Below, one piece after another: positions 41,832 to 51,287 of a stretch of 64,000 nt of DNA. Numbering within the stretch: the first letter of the stretch is position 1; each line of letters begins with the position of its first letter. The translations under genes and the position numbers were made by a program. The stretch comes from Vallitalea sp. (GTDB lineage Bacteria; Bacillota; Clostridia; Lachnospirales; Vallitaleaceae). The notes under the pieces are model-generated. The model did not search any database. It saw only the letters and a list, made by a program, of their open reading frames with translations, and was not told where the DNA came from. The stretch is taken from positions 62,001-126,000 of the forward strand of contig NZ_JAOARO010000004.1 in NCBI RefSeq assembly GCF_025211055.1, given 5' to 3'.

Positions 41832-44192
41832 ATGATACGGAAAATCATCACCACTGTATTATCAATTACGATGATGTTAAATCTGTTTTCAGTTAATGCA
41901 AATGCAGAAACCAGTAATAACGGAAAATTTTTTATTAAATATGATGGACAAATTTATAAATATAAAAATAGATTTGTAAAGCTTGTAGTTGATGGAAAAG
42001 TTATTGAAACTGGGGATATGCCTGCTATCGTAATAACTGAAGATGTAAACGGTAAGAAAGTAGCAAGAACATTGGTACCTGTAAGGGAAGTATGTGAATC
42101 AGAACAGATAGGAGCCAAGGTAGATTGGAACTCATCAAAGCAAGAAGCTTACATATCTTATGAAGATAAGTTTATTGTACTAAAAGTTAACGATAAGAAA
42201 GCAATAGTTAATAACAAAGAGGTTATGTTGGATATACCGGCTAAGCTGATACAGAATGTAAATACTAAGCAATGGAAAACTATGGTACCTATTAGATTCA
42301 TTGCAGAAACTTTTGGATATGAAGTTAATTGGAATAAAGAAGAATATAGTGCTGAAATGACCAAGAACAATAATAAACAACAGAGTAATGATAATAAAGA
42401 TGAACAATCAGGAGAAAATGACCAAACTGACGTAGAGGATACGAATAAAGATACTGAAGCAGGTGAAGATTCTATGCCTACTGAAGACCAAGATTTAAAT
42501 AATGATAGTGATAACAATAATAATAAAAATGAATTATTAGATAGCTTGGAATCTAGTGGAGCTAAGAATGAATTACCAACTGAGTTGAAAAGCAATCCAG
42601 TAGTATGGATGGTTGATGATAATGTGCTATCAAAAATAAATGATAGATATACAGAGACAACTATTACCAGAAAATTATGCCCAACTACGAAGGTCAAATC
42701 AGTAGATTATGAAAATGACAAAGTTAATAAGAGATTTGTGATAGAGACTTCAAGCCCAATTACAGATGTTAAGAAATCTTATTGGAAGAACAAATTAATC
42801 ATTGATGTGGATAATTCAAAATGGGATATGGATAAATATGAAAAGACATTTGATGATAACCCTATAATAACAGGAGTTCGTTCTAGTCAATTTGCAGATA
42901 CAATAACTAGAATCGTATTTGATTTAAAAGGTGAAGGATATAAATTCAATGTTTATCTATCAGAAGATAGGAAAAAAATAAATATTGAAGTTCAAAATAA
43001 TTCAATCTATGGTATACACCTTGGACAAAATGACAAAGGTGACTATATTAAGATTTTAGGAGTTAAAGCTCCTGATGTAAAACCATTTAGGTTAAGTAAT
43101 CCTAATAGAATAGTTTTTGATTTACCAAATACAGAATCACTGCTTAGTACTAGATCTTCGACAGCAGAAGGACAATATGTAAAAGAAATAAGAACTGCAC
43201 AATTTGATGAGACCACAACTAGAATTGTAATTGAGACAGATGGACAAGCAGATTATACAATATCAGAAGAAAGTGGCTCCGCTACTATTATTCAGCTGAT
43301 TGAACCATCTTATAATAATATAAAATATATTAATTATGACAATCCTACTATAGTGCTTAAAAAGAATGATAATGAAATTAATATATCCAATATTAAATGT
43401 ACAGATGACTACACAAATAAAAAATACATAATTCAGTTACCTGGTGATTATAAAGAGTTATTTGGTAACGGTACAATTAGAATTAATGACGGTATTATTA
43501 ACTCAGTTGATATTAAAAATGATAAAGGTAATACATTACTAACAATTGATGAAAATAGCATTTACGATTATAGAATAACTGAAGACAAAGATAATATATA
43601 TATTAAAGCATTCAAGCCAAAAAAATTATATTCTAAGGTTATAGTAATTGACCCAGGACATGGAGGAAAAGATCCTGGTGCATCAGATAATGGATTGGTA
43701 GAAAAAGAGCTAAACTTTGATATTGTTTTATACTTAAAAGAATATCTAGATAAAGAAAAAGATATCAAAGTATATTATACTAGACTTGATGATTCATACC
43801 CTACATTAGGTGATAGGACTGATTTAGCTAATGATGTAGACGCAGACTTTTTTGTTAGTGTACATAACAATTGGTATACTTCAAGTGCTCATGGAACAGA
43901 AGTATATTACTTAGCGCCATCAAGTAACCCAGGAATGACTTCAATAAAACTTGCAGAAATATTCCAAAAAGCAATTGTGAGTGCGGTAGGAACGAAAAAT
44001 AGAGGTATCAAATCAGGTAATCTATTTGTGCTAAGAAACACTGATATGCCTGCTATTTTAATAGAAGTGGCATTTTTATCCAATCCTATCGATGTTGCAA
44101 AATTGAAAAGTGAAACTTTTAAGAAAAACACAGCTAATGCAATATACAAAGCAATAATAGAAACTTTCAAAAAATATCCAACTGGAAGATAG
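41832..44192 (+). CDS. N-acetylmuramoyl-L-alanine amidase with AMIN and copper-amine-oxidase-like domains
   Basis: 786 residues, secreted (signal peptide 1-27 ending ANA). A copper-amine-oxidase-N-like domain covers about 35-178 (RTLVPVREVCE, TMVPIRFIAETFGYEVNW); an acidic, Asn-rich linker about 180-240; AMIN-like beta domains about 300-530 (PIITGVRSSQFADTITRIVF, YVKEIRTAQFDETTTRIVIE). The zinc Amidase_3 domain (about 605-786) has VIDPGHGGKDPGA, the Glu of VEKELNFD, FVSVHNN and ILIEVAFLSNP. It cleaves the amide bond between muramic acid and the stem peptide. GAGGGGGAG precedes the ATG. Confidence 0.93.
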   Translation: MIRKIITTVLSITMMLNLFSVNANAETSNNGKFFIKYDGQIYKYKNRFVKLVVDGKVIETGDMPAIVITEDVNGKKVARTLVPVREVCESEQIGAKVDWNSSKQEAYISYEDKFIVLKVNDKKAIVNNKEVMLDIPAKLIQNVNTKQWKTMVPIRFIAETFGYEVNWNKEEYSAEMTKNNNKQQSNDNKDEQSGENDQTDVEDTNKDTEAGEDSMPTEDQDLNNDSDNNNNKNELLDSLESSGAKNELPTELKSNPVVWMVDDNVLSKINDRYTETTITRKLCPTTKVKSVDYENDKVNKRFVIETSSPITDVKKSYWKNKLIIDVDNSKWDMDKYEKTFDDNPIITGVRSSQFADTITRIVFDLKGEGYKFNVYLSEDRKKINIEVQNNSIYGIHLGQNDKGDYIKILGVKAPDVKPFRLSNPNRIVFDLPNTESLLSTRSSTAEGQYVKEIRTAQFDETTTRIVIETDGQADYTISEESGSATIIQLIEPSYNNIKYINYDNPTIVLKKNDNEINISNIKCTDDYTNKKYIIQLPGDYKELFGNGTIRINDGIINSVDIKNDKGNTLLTIDENSIYDYRITEDKDNIYIKAFKPKKLYSKVIVIDPGHGGKDPGASDNGLVEKELNFDIVLYLKEYLDKEKDIKVYYTRLDDSYPTLGDRTDLANDVDADFFVSVHNNWYTSSAHGTEVYYLAPSSNPGMTSIKLAEIFQKAIVSAVGTKNRGIKSGNLFVLRNTDMPAILIEVAFLSNPIDVAKLKSETFKKNTANAIYKAIIETFKKYPTGR

Positions 44193-44345
44193 ACACTTAT
44201 CGAGGGAACAATTACAAATTGTTCCCTACAAATATATTCTACTTACAATAAGATGCACAATATTACAAAAAAACACTGTTGTAGCTTTCGCTAATTAGGT
44301 ATAAAATATAATTACCAAATATTTACAAATAAAAGGGGGAAGATT

Positions 44346-44834
44346 ATGTATAGTGTTATTAATGCTTTTGTAGTATCATTAATAACTATGGGTTTGGTTA
44401 TTAATACGGTTTCTATGAAGAGTAATATATTTTATTATGAATTTGAACAACAAGATGAAGGGATATTAACTAGTCAGGAAATTGATTTAAAAGATAATAA
44501 AAATGTAGAAGAAAACATAAGATATACATTACAATACTTATTTGATAATAATGAAGGTTATTATTCATTTATACCAGAGAAAGTGACAATCACTAATATT
44601 TTATTTATTAATGGTTCTCTAGAAATTGAGGTATCAGAAGATATGCTTAATTATGGTGGTACTGCTAGAGAAATCTCTATGGTAGATCAGATTCTAGCTA
44701 CAGTCTTTGCTAATAATGAAATAGAAGAATTTTCACTTTTTATAGAGGGTGACCGAGAAGTTCTTAATGAAGGAACAACTATAAAAGAATATACAAGAGA
44801 TGAATGGGAAGAAAGGATGAAAACAATTGAGTAG
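44346..44834 (+). CDS. GerMN-domain (spore germination/sporulation) protein
   Basis: 162 residues. An N-terminal membrane anchor ([18 protein letters not shown]) without lipobox, then a GerMN domain at about 55-150 ([53 protein letters not shown]). GerM acts in sporulation, helping hold the engulfment complex. AAAGGGGGA precedes the ATG. The next gene starts within its last codons. Confidence 0.82.
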   Translation: MYSVINAFVVSLITMGLVINTVSMKSNIFYYEFEQQDEGILTSQEIDLKDNKNVEENIRYTLQYLFDNNEGYYSFIPEKVTITNILFINGSLEIEVSEDMLNYGGTAREISMVDQILATVFANNEIEEFSLFIEGDREVLNEGTTIKEYTRDEWEERMKTIE

Positions 44835-45546
44835 AATTGATGGAAGACAAAATGATGAACTTAGAACAGTTAAAATTACGAAGGATTTTATTAAGTATCC
44901 AGAGGGTTCGGTTTTAATAGAAATGGGTGAAACAAGAGTTATTTGTAATGCTTCTGTAGAAGATAGAGTTCCACCTTTTAAAAAAGATTCAGGAGAAGGT
45001 TGGGTAACTGCTGAATATTCTATGTTGCCTAGAGCTACTCTTGATAGAAATACCAGAGATATTAGCAGATTAAAAAAGAATAACCGTTCTGTTGAAATTC
45101 AGAGATTGATTGGTAGAGCACTTAGGTCTGTAATAGATTATAAAGCTCTTGGTGAAAGAACAATAACTTTGGATTGTGATGTTATTCAAGCTGATGGTGG
45201 GACAAGGACTGCTTCTATAACAGGTGCTTTTGTAGCGCTAGTATTAGCTTGTAAAAAGCTTTTGAATGATGGATTGATAGATAAGATGCCTATTTCTTCT
45301 TATGTGGCTGCTATTAGTGTAGGAATAGTTGATGATGAGGAATTATTAGATCTATGTTATGTAGAGGACAGTCATGCGAAAGTTGATATGAATGTTGTTA
45401 TAACTGACAAAGGAGAATTTATTGAAGTACAGGGTACAGGTGAAGAATCTCCTTTTACTAGGGAGGAGTTGAATAAGTTGTTAGATTTGGGTGAAAAAGG
45501 AGTAGAGGAGCTTATTAAGTTGCAAAAAGAGGTATTGGAGGATTAA
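44827..45546 (+). CDS. rph: Ribonuclease PH
   Basis: 239 residues from TTG 44827, overlapping the GerMN gene by 8 bases; [17 protein letters not shown] is the usual start. Motifs: [55 protein letters not shown] phosphorolytic 3' exonuclease that trims tRNA precursors. The pairing rph-rdgB-yfcE-like is common in Clostridia. Confidence 0.95.
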   Translation: MSRIDGRQNDELRTVKITKDFIKYPEGSVLIEMGETRVICNASVEDRVPPFKKDSGEGWVTAEYSMLPRATLDRNTRDISRLKKNNRSVEIQRLIGRALRSVIDYKALGERTITLDCDVIQADGGTRTASITGAFVALVLACKKLLNDGLIDKMPISSYVAAISVGIVDDEELLDLCYVEDSHAKVDMNVVITDKGEFIEVQGTGEESPFTREELNKLLDLGEKGVEELIKLQKEVLED

Positions 45547-45738
45547 TTATTAGTTGGCTAACGTGTGGGTAGAGGAGTGCGTAAAAATCAACTATTACAC
45601 AGCTCTAGAGGCTACGTTGGTAGAATGATAATAATGTTAGGTAAGTTTTAATGTTTGCATTTTTACTTTTATATATTATTTATTAGTTTTTACTTGTAAT
45701 TAAATAGATTAATACTGAAGATAAGAGGAGACGTGTTG

Positions 45739-46350
45739 ATGAAGGAAAAGATTATTTTTGCTACTAAGAATAGGGGAAAGATAAAAGAGATAAATATGAT
45801 TATGGAGGATACTAATTATGAGGTTATATCTATGGAGGATGCAGGGATAGATATAGATATAGTTGAGGATGGGTCTACTTTCTTGGAGAATGCAATTATC
45901 AAGGCTAAAGAAGTTATGAATATTGCTGAGTGTATTGTTATGGCTGATGATTCGGGACTTGAGGTAGACTATCTTGATAAGGCTCCTGGTATTTATTCTG
46001 CACGATTTGGTGGAGAGAATACTTCTTATAGGATAAAGAATAAGATGATTATTGATAAGTTGGATGGAGTAGGGGAAAAGGATAGGACGGCAAGGTTTGT
46101 GTGTGCTATTGCTGCGGTTTTTCCTGATGGTGAAATTTTAACTACTAGAGGGACTGTAGAAGGGATTATTATTCATGAAGAGAGAGGAAGTAATGGATTT
46201 GGTTATGATCCTATTTTTTATGTACCAGAATATTCATGCACAACAGCTGAAATGGATAACGAATTAAAGAATAAGATAAGTCATAGGGGTAAAGCATTAA
46301 GAAGTATGAAGTCTAAAATGGAAAGTTATAGAAACAGTAATAATAGGTAG
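45739..46350 (+). CDS. rdgB: XTP/dITP diphosphatase
   Basis: 203 residues from ATG 45739, eight bases after AGGAG; GTG 45733 is too close to that site. The Ham1/RdgB motifs are IFATKNRGKIKEI at the start, MADDSGLEVDYLDKAPGIYS with the metal-binding Asp pair, and GFGYDPIFYVPE. It hydrolyses inosine and xanthosine triphosphates to keep them out of nucleic acids. Confidence 0.95.
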   Translation: MKEKIIFATKNRGKIKEINMIMEDTNYEVISMEDAGIDIDIVEDGSTFLENAIIKAKEVMNIAECIVMADDSGLEVDYLDKAPGIYSARFGGENTSYRIKNKMIIDKLDGVGEKDRTARFVCAIAAVFPDGEILTTRGTVEGIIIHEERGSNGFGYDPIFYVPEYSCTTAEMDNELKNKISHRGKALRSMKSKMESYRNSNNR

Positions 46351-46399
46351 TATTAAATATTGAGAAGGAATGGTTAAAGTTATATAACGGAGAGAATAT

Positions 46400-46897
46400 A
46401 TGAAGATACTTGTAATTAGTGATACACATGGAAATTTGAGAAATGCAATAGAAGTAATTAAATATACAGGAGATATTAATAGAATAATTCATTTGGGTGA
46501 CTATGAGAGAGATGTTGAAGAACTAGAGATAATATCTAATGTACCTATAGATTTTGTACCTGGTAACTGTGATTTTAGTTCTTATGCACCTAGTGAAAAA
46601 ATACTTAATTTTTATGATTTAAAAATATTGATTACTCATGGACATTACTATAATGTCAAATGGGAGTATAATACTATATTAAAGGCTGCTAAACAAAAAA
46701 AGGTAGATATTGTGTTATTTGGACATACACATGTATCATTAGTAGAGAATATAGATAATATTACAATTATTAACCCTGGGAGTATTTCATTACCAAGGGA
46801 TGGTAAAGGGTGTAGTTTCTGTATATTAGAGATAGAAGAGAATGGTAAATTTCATATTACAATAAAAAAACTGGAAAAAAAACAAAAAAACTATTGA
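46400..46897 (+). CDS. YfcE/MJ0936-type metallophosphoesterase
   Basis: 165 residues with calcineurin-like motifs MKILVISDTHGN, HLGDYERDVEEL, PGNCD, THGHYYNVKW and FGHTHVS. A shorter relative of the gene at 33555. ACGGAGAG precedes the ATG. The stop codon overlaps the -35 box of the tRNA promoter. Confidence 0.9.
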   Translation: MKILVISDTHGNLRNAIEVIKYTGDINRIIHLGDYERDVEELEIISNVPIDFVPGNCDFSSYAPSEKILNFYDLKILITHGHYYNVKWEYNTILKAAKQKKVDIVLFGHTHVSLVENIDNITIINPGSISLPRDGKGCSFCILEIEENGKFHITIKKLEKKQKNY

Positions 46898-46922
46898 CAT
46901 TTGTTTGAAGCGTGTGTATAAT
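46894..46922 (+). promoter_or_regulatory. Consensus promoter of the tRNA cluster
   Basis: TTGACA (46894-46899) and TATAAT (46917-46922) are exactly 17 bp apart, a perfect vegetative promoter about 40 bases before tRNA-Pro. The -35 box overlaps the stop codon of the preceding gene. Confidence 0.92.
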
Positions 46923-46963
46923 AACTCTTGCGTTCGAAAAAGAACAGCAAATATCATAAGCAA

Positions 46964-47038
46964 CGGGGTGTGGCTCAGCTTGGCTAGAGCGCTTGATTTG
47001 GGTTCAAGAGGCCGCAGGTTCGAATCCTGTCACCCCGA
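46964..47038 (+). tRNA. tRNA-Pro (anticodon TGG)
   Basis: Acceptor CGGGGTG pairs with CACCCCG; anticodon stem CTTGA/TCAAG holds the loop TTTGGGT with anticodon TGG at 46999-47001. GGTTCGAATCC forms the T arm. CCA is not encoded. Confidence 0.95.
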
Positions 47039-47046
47039 TACCTTAT

Positions 47047-47117
47047 GCGGGTGTAGTTCAATGGTAGAACACCAGCCTTCCAAGCTGGATACGTGGGTTC
47101 GATTCCCATCACCCGCT
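47047..47117 (+). tRNA. tRNA-Gly (anticodon TCC)
   Basis: GCGGGTG pairs with CACCCGC; anticodon stem CCAGC/GCTGG, loop CTTCCAA. CCA is not encoded. Confidence 0.95.
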
Positions 47118-47160
47118 TTGTAATTAGAAATGATTACAGACAAGGCATTGAACTTGTGAT

Positions 47161-47234
47161 GTGCCTGTAGCTCAGTTGGATAGAGCAGTGGCCTTCTAAG
47201 CCACGTGTCCGGGGTTCGAATCCCTGCAGGCACG
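47161..47234 (+). tRNA. tRNA-Arg (anticodon TCT)
   Basis: GTGCCTG pairs with CAGGCAC; anticodon stem GTGGC/GCCAC, loop CTTCTAA; discriminator G. Confidence 0.95.
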
Positions 47235-47266
47235 CTAGGCAATTAAATATAAATTGCTAAATATAT

Positions 47267-47341
47267 GGTGGGTATAGCTCAGTTGGTTAGAGCGCAAGAT
47301 TGTGGCTCTTGAGGCCGTGGGTTCGAATCCCATTACTCACC
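47267..47341 (+). tRNA. tRNA-His (anticodon GTG)
   Basis: GTGGGTA pairs with TACTCAC (one wobble). The encoded G at 47267 is the extra G-1 of tRNA-His and faces discriminator C at 47341. Anticodon stem CAAGA/TCTTG, loop TTGTGGC. Confidence 0.95.
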
Positions 47342-47352
47342 CTATAATATAA

Positions 47353-47424
47353 TGGGTAGTCGCCAAGCGGTAAGGCACTAGACTTTGACTCTAGTATGCG
47401 TAGGTTCGAATCCTGCCTACCCAG
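47353..47424 (+). tRNA. tRNA-Gln (anticodon TTG)
   Basis: TGGGTAG pairs with CTACCCA; anticodon stem CTAGA/TCTAG, loop CTTTGAC. Confidence 0.95.
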
Positions 47425-47428
47425 TTTT

Positions 47429-47502
47429 GGGCTACTAGCTCAGTTGGCTAGAGCACTGGACTCTTAATCCAGGTGTCCTGGGTTCGAATCCCAGGTGGCT
47501 CA
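47429..47502 (+). tRNA. tRNA-Lys (anticodon CTT)
   Basis: GGGCTAC pairs with GTGGCTC through two wobbles; anticodon stem CTGGA/TCCAG, loop CTCTTAA. Only four bases separate it from tRNA-Gln. Confidence 0.93.
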
Positions 47503-47534
47503 GTTTTACAAAAATAAAAAAATAAAAAAATTAC

Positions 47535-47563
47535 TTGACATAATTAAATAATTGTTATATTAT
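47535..47563 (+). promoter_or_regulatory. Separate promoter of tRNA-Leu
   Basis: TTGACA (47535-47540), 17 bp, TATTAT (47558-47563), 24 bases before the tRNA-Leu gene. Confidence 0.85.
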
Positions 47564-47586
47564 TGTATAGGTAATTTACACAATGC

Positions 47587-47668
47587 GCGGATGTGGCGGA
47601 ATTGGCAGACGCACTAGACTTAGGATCTAGCGCCTAACGGCGTGGGGGTTCGACTCCCTTCATCCGCA
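47587..47668 (+). tRNA. tRNA-Leu (anticodon TAG)
   Basis: GCGGATG pairs with CATCCGC; anticodon stem CTAGA/TCTAG, loop CTTAGGA; a long variable arm (GCGCCTAACGGCGT) as expected for a class II tRNA. Confidence 0.95.
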
Positions 47669-47676
47669 TTGATAAG

Positions 47677-47703
47677 AAGCACTTGGTTATCCAAGTGCTT
47701 TTT
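47677..47703 (+). terminator. Terminator of the tRNA cluster
   Basis: AAGCACTTGG, loop TTAT, CCAAGTGCTT, then TTT. Confidence 0.92.
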
Positions 47704-47792
47704 GATTGTGTACATAACATATATATCATATTAATATAAATATATGCAATTAACATAGGTATAAAATTATTCTTTTCAGTAATAAGAGTTTA

Positions 47793-48266
47793 TTATAATG
47801 GTTCATCTAAAAAACTAATATTTTCTTCTTTGCATAAATTACTATTATGAAATCTAGTATCAAATGTTACTTCTTTTACAAACCAACTAGGCGGGGTAAA
47901 ATTATTTGCTGATTCCTCGCTGTCAAATTCCACTTCTGCCATAATTAGTCCTTCTAATTTATCATTAAAAATATCCAGTTCTACAGTTAGTGAGTTATCA
48001 AGAGGAATATAATACCTTTTTTTACTAATTAAATTGTAATCTACTTTGGATTTTAAAGTATTATATTGTTCTTTTGAAATTTCATCTTCAAATTCTTGTC
48101 TTACCATTAAACCTGAAGATTTGTAGGTCACATAGTAAGATTTATCAGTTTTTCTTATCCTAATGACAGGATTAGTACTGATATAACCTTGTTCTATATT
48201 AATATGTGGGTATCTTGCTATTTTGTTGAGTGGTAAGTTAATAAGATATTTTTTTTCTATTTCCAT
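47793..48266 (-). CDS. CYTH-domain protein (triphosphatase-like)
   Basis: 157 residues. The N-terminal MEIEKKYLIN is the ExExK metal-binding signature, followed by GYISTNPVIRIRKTDKSYYV (phosphate-binding basic residues), KKRYYIPLDNSLTVELDIF and a MAEVEFDSEE motif. The family hydrolyses inorganic or thiamine triphosphate, or binds polyphosphate. GGAGTAAT lies upstream. Substrate is not deducible. Confidence 0.87.
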   Translation of the reverse strand: MEIEKKYLINLPLNKIARYPHINIEQGYISTNPVIRIRKTDKSYYVTYKSSGLMVRQEFEDEISKEQYNTLKSKVDYNLISKKRYYIPLDNSLTVELDIFNDKLEGLIMAEVEFDSEESANNFTPPSWFVKEVTFDTRFHNSNLCKEENISFLDEPL

Positions 48267-48354
48267 AGGGTTATTACTCCTTTTAATATTTATTAATATT
48301 GAATTATCTATTATATACTAGATAGAAGAATACTTTGTTAAACTTATAGCAATG

Positions 48355-48771
48355 CTATAAGTTTATTAATAATAAATATAATATCAATACTAGAGTACTG
48401 CTATAGAAAATAATAGTAGTTGAACTATGTTTCTTTGGTGCATAGAGATATTTATCTTTTAAGAACTCTTTTATTTCTTGCTTTGATCGTAATGAATATT
48501 CTTGCTCTAAAAGATATTTGTATTTTTTAGAAACAGATGCTTTATAATGTTTGGTAGAGTATTTAAAAACATTAAAAGTTCCTTGATCATCAATGAACAC
48601 AATTCCAGTGATAATAAAGATAAATAAATTAACCAAAAATAGTTTTTCTAAAAAAATGTTAAATAGTGTTATTGAATGGGTTGTTAATCTTTTGTCAAAA
48701 AAAGCAAGTAATAAACTAACTATTGTAGCAATCAATATATAAATAATAATTCTTTTAACATTTTTTTTCAT
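48355..48771 (-). CDS. Membrane protein, DUF3899-like
   Basis: 138 residues with membrane segments near 10-25, 45-62 and at the C-terminus (TTIIFYSSTLVLILYLLL). Between them DQGTFNVFKYSTKHYK resembles DUF3899 proteins, though not with certainty. GGAGGATT precedes the ATG. Function unknown. Confidence 0.6.
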   Translation of the reverse strand: MKKNVKRIIIYILIATIVSLLLAFFDKRLTTHSITLFNIFLEKLFLVNLFIFIITGIVFIDDQGTFNVFKYSTKHYKASVSKKYKYLLEQEYSLRSKQEIKEFLKDKYLYAPKKHSSTTIIFYSSTLVLILYLLLINL

Positions 48772-49192
48772 AATAATCCTCCGTTGATTAAACAGTATAT
48801 ATACATGTTCTTTTTTTATTCAATAAGAATAATAAATATTATATCATAATATATTTAATTTCAACATACATAGATTTTAATTTCATCATAATTCAGCATA
48901 TAGGATTCGATTTTATAAGTTATTATTTTTTTATAAAGAACAAAAATAGGTATAAACCTACAAAATATCATATGGAATTTAATGCAAAAATGCTATGATA
49001 TGGCAGAGTATTACCATATTAACCTATTATCAAAACCTTTACAAAGAATAAAATATGATATATAATTATTTAAGTATAATTTTGTTTTACTGATTTACAG
49101 AGTAACGCAAAATTATCAAAACCCGACTATAAGGATACATAAAAAAATAATATCTAGGGTGGGATAACAAACAATTTTAAAGGAGGATTTTT
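48772..49192. other. Intergenic interval upstream of the opp operon
   Basis: About 420 AT-rich bases. The only signal I can defend is the promoter at 49038-49066. No gene is seen. Confidence 0.5.
49038..49066 (+). promoter_or_regulatory. Probable promoter of the opp operon
   Basis: TTTACA (49038-49043) and TATAAT (49061-49066), 17 bp apart, about 125 bases upstream of oppA, leaving a long untranslated leader. Confidence 0.65.
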
Positions 49193-51172
49193 ATGAAGAA
49201 ATTATTAGCTTTACTACTAGTGTTGACAATGACATTTTCACTAGCAGCATGTGGCAACAAAGATAAGGATAAAACTCCAAGTGATAACAAAACAGTAAGT
49301 GAAAATGAAACTGACAAAGACAAAGACAAAGATAAAGACACAGAAGAATCAGATAAAAAAGAAAAGGTATTAAACTTACTTGAGATTACTAACATACCTT
49401 CATTAGTAACTTGGAAAGCTACTGACCAAGTATCATTCCAAGTACTAGGTAATATAGTAAGTGGATTATACATTTTAGGTTTAGACGGAACTCCACAACC
49501 TGAACTTGCTAAATCATATGAAGTTTCACCAGATGGTCTTACTTATACATTCCATTTACGTGAAGGTATTAAATGGGCTACAGTTGATGGTGAAGAATAT
49601 GATGAAGTAACAGCTAATGACTTTATTTTCGCTTGGAAAAAATTATTAGATCCAAAAGAAGCTGCTCAATATGCTGTAATGCTCAAAACTGCTTCAATTA
49701 AAAATGGTGCTGACGCTGTTGATTTGAATAATGATATTGTTATTCATGAACAAACACTTAAAGATTTAGAAGGATTAAGTGTAGATAATTATGAAGATAC
49801 TGAAGAAGCTTCAGCTCAAAAGCAATATGACGAAGCTAAAGTTGAATTAGAAGAAAAGATTACTAAGCAAAAAGCAAAAATAGAAGAAAACTATGGAACT
49901 CTTGATGAAGCTAAAGAAAAGCTTAATAAGTTAATTGACAATTTAGCTGTAACAGCTGTTGATAAATATACATTAAAAATTGAACTTGATAATCCAGTTC
50001 CATATTTCCTTGATTTAATGACATTTGCATCATTCTTCCCAGTATCAGAGAAATTCTATAATGAAGTTGGAGCAGATAACTACGGTAAAACTGTTGACAA
50101 ATTCTTATATAATGGTGCTTATATATTTAAAGAGTGGAAATTATCTGAAAGACATTACTTTGTTAAAAACCCAATATATTGGGATGTAGCTAATGTAGAT
50201 ATTAATGCTCTTGACTACCGTGTAATTGAAGGTCCTAACAATGATACAGTTGTTCAAATGTACTTAGATGGAGAACTTGATAGTGCAGGATTAGCTGGTG
50301 AAAATGTTGAAAAATACGGAACTAGACCTGATACTGTTCAATTAGGTGAAACAACAGTATTCTATCTTGACCTTAATCTTAACAATGGAGCTTTAACTCC
50401 AACTAAGAAAGTTCTTAGAGACCCAAGAGCAAGAAAAGCTATTAATATGGCTATTGATAAATCATATATTACTGATGTTGTATTAGGCAATGGATCAATT
50501 CCTATTGATTTCTTCTTACCAAAAGGTTTTGTAAGTAGTGCTGCACATGATGGAAAAGGATTCCGTCAAGTAGCAGAAGATTTATATGGTGGTGGAGAAG
50601 GTTATAACAAATATAACCCAGAAAAAGCTAAGGAATTATGGAACACAGTTTTAGAAGAGCAAGCTATTGATAAACTTACATTAGAATGTATTATTAGTAC
50701 TTCAGAATCATCTGCAAAAATGGGAACTCATATCAAAGATGAATTAGAGAAAAACTTACCAGGAGCTACTGTAGAGTTAGTTATATTACCATTCGCAGAG
50801 AGACTTAAGAGAACTACTAACGGTGATTTCTCAATGTCTGTAGGTGGATGGGGACCTGACTATCCAGATGCTATGACATTTATGGATATGTGGGTAACTG
50901 GAGGAGCTTATAACAGAGGTCATTTCTCTAGTGAAGCATATGATGAAGGTATTGAAATAACTAAGAGTGGTGAATTAACTGCACCTGATAAATCAAAAGA
51001 ACGTTTTGAAAAATTAGTTGAATTAGAAAAAGTATTACTTGAAGATAATCAAGTAATTGCTCCTTTATTCCAACGTAATAGATTAGCACTTAGAAATCCT
51101 AAAATTAAAGATCTAACATTACAACAATTTGGTGCTGATTATATTTACAAATGGGCAAAATTAGAAGACTAA
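49193..51172 (+). CDS. oppA: Oligopeptide ABC transporter substrate-binding lipoprotein
   Basis: 659 residues, longer than usual (about 540). Lipoprotein signal with lipobox Cys near residue 20 (FSLAACGNKDKDK), then a charged linker. SBP_bac_5 motifs include DGLTYTFHLREGIKWA, ARKAINMAIDKSYI and GGWGPDYPDAMTFMDMW. Residues about 185-255 are an insertion with coiled-coil character (AQKQYDEAKVELEEKITKQK). It captures peptides outside the membrane for OppBC. AAGGAGG precedes the ATG. Confidence 0.93.
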   Translation: MKKLLALLLVLTMTFSLAACGNKDKDKTPSDNKTVSENETDKDKDKDKDTEESDKKEKVLNLLEITNIPSLVTWKATDQVSFQVLGNIVSGLYILGLDGTPQPELAKSYEVSPDGLTYTFHLREGIKWATVDGEEYDEVTANDFIFAWKKLLDPKEAAQYAVMLKTASIKNGADAVDLNNDIVIHEQTLKDLEGLSVDNYEDTEEASAQKQYDEAKVELEEKITKQKAKIEENYGTLDEAKEKLNKLIDNLAVTAVDKYTLKIELDNPVPYFLDLMTFASFFPVSEKFYNEVGADNYGKTVDKFLYNGAYIFKEWKLSERHYFVKNPIYWDVANVDINALDYRVIEGPNNDTVVQMYLDGELDSAGLAGENVEKYGTRPDTVQLGETTVFYLDLNLNNGALTPTKKVLRDPRARKAINMAIDKSYITDVVLGNGSIPIDFFLPKGFVSSAAHDGKGFRQVAEDLYGGGEGYNKYNPEKAKELWNTVLEEQAIDKLTLECIISTSESSAKMGTHIKDELEKNLPGATVELVILPFAERLKRTTNGDFSMSVGGWGPDYPDAMTFMDMWVTGGAYNRGHFSSEAYDEGIEITKSGELTAPDKSKERFEKLVELEKVLLEDNQVIAPLFQRNRLALRNPKIKDLTLQQFGADYIYKWAKLED

Positions 51173-51202
51173 TTTTGAACTAATAATTTTACATTTAATT
51201 TT

Positions 51203-51234
51203 AAGTTTTGGCAGGGAATATCCTGCCAAAACTT
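51203..51234 (+). terminator. Hairpin between oppA and oppB, attenuator or processing stem
   Basis: AAGTTTTGGCAGG pairs perfectly with CCTGCCAAAACTT around GAATAT. Only a short T-rich tract follows. It would favour high OppA relative to the permease genes. Confidence 0.8.
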
Positions 51235-51287
51235 ATGTTTATTACTATTTTAATTCGCTAAAGCACTAATTGATGGGAGGTTAATTC

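Noticed and set aside
42158..42697. Long minus-strand open frame inside the amidase gene
   Set aside because: It is the reverse of the low-complexity acidic, Asn-rich linker of the amidase and has no support of its own.
46905..47242. Open frames across the tRNA cluster on both strands
   Set aside because: They coincide with well-formed tRNA genes and have no ribosome sites or recognisable protein motifs.
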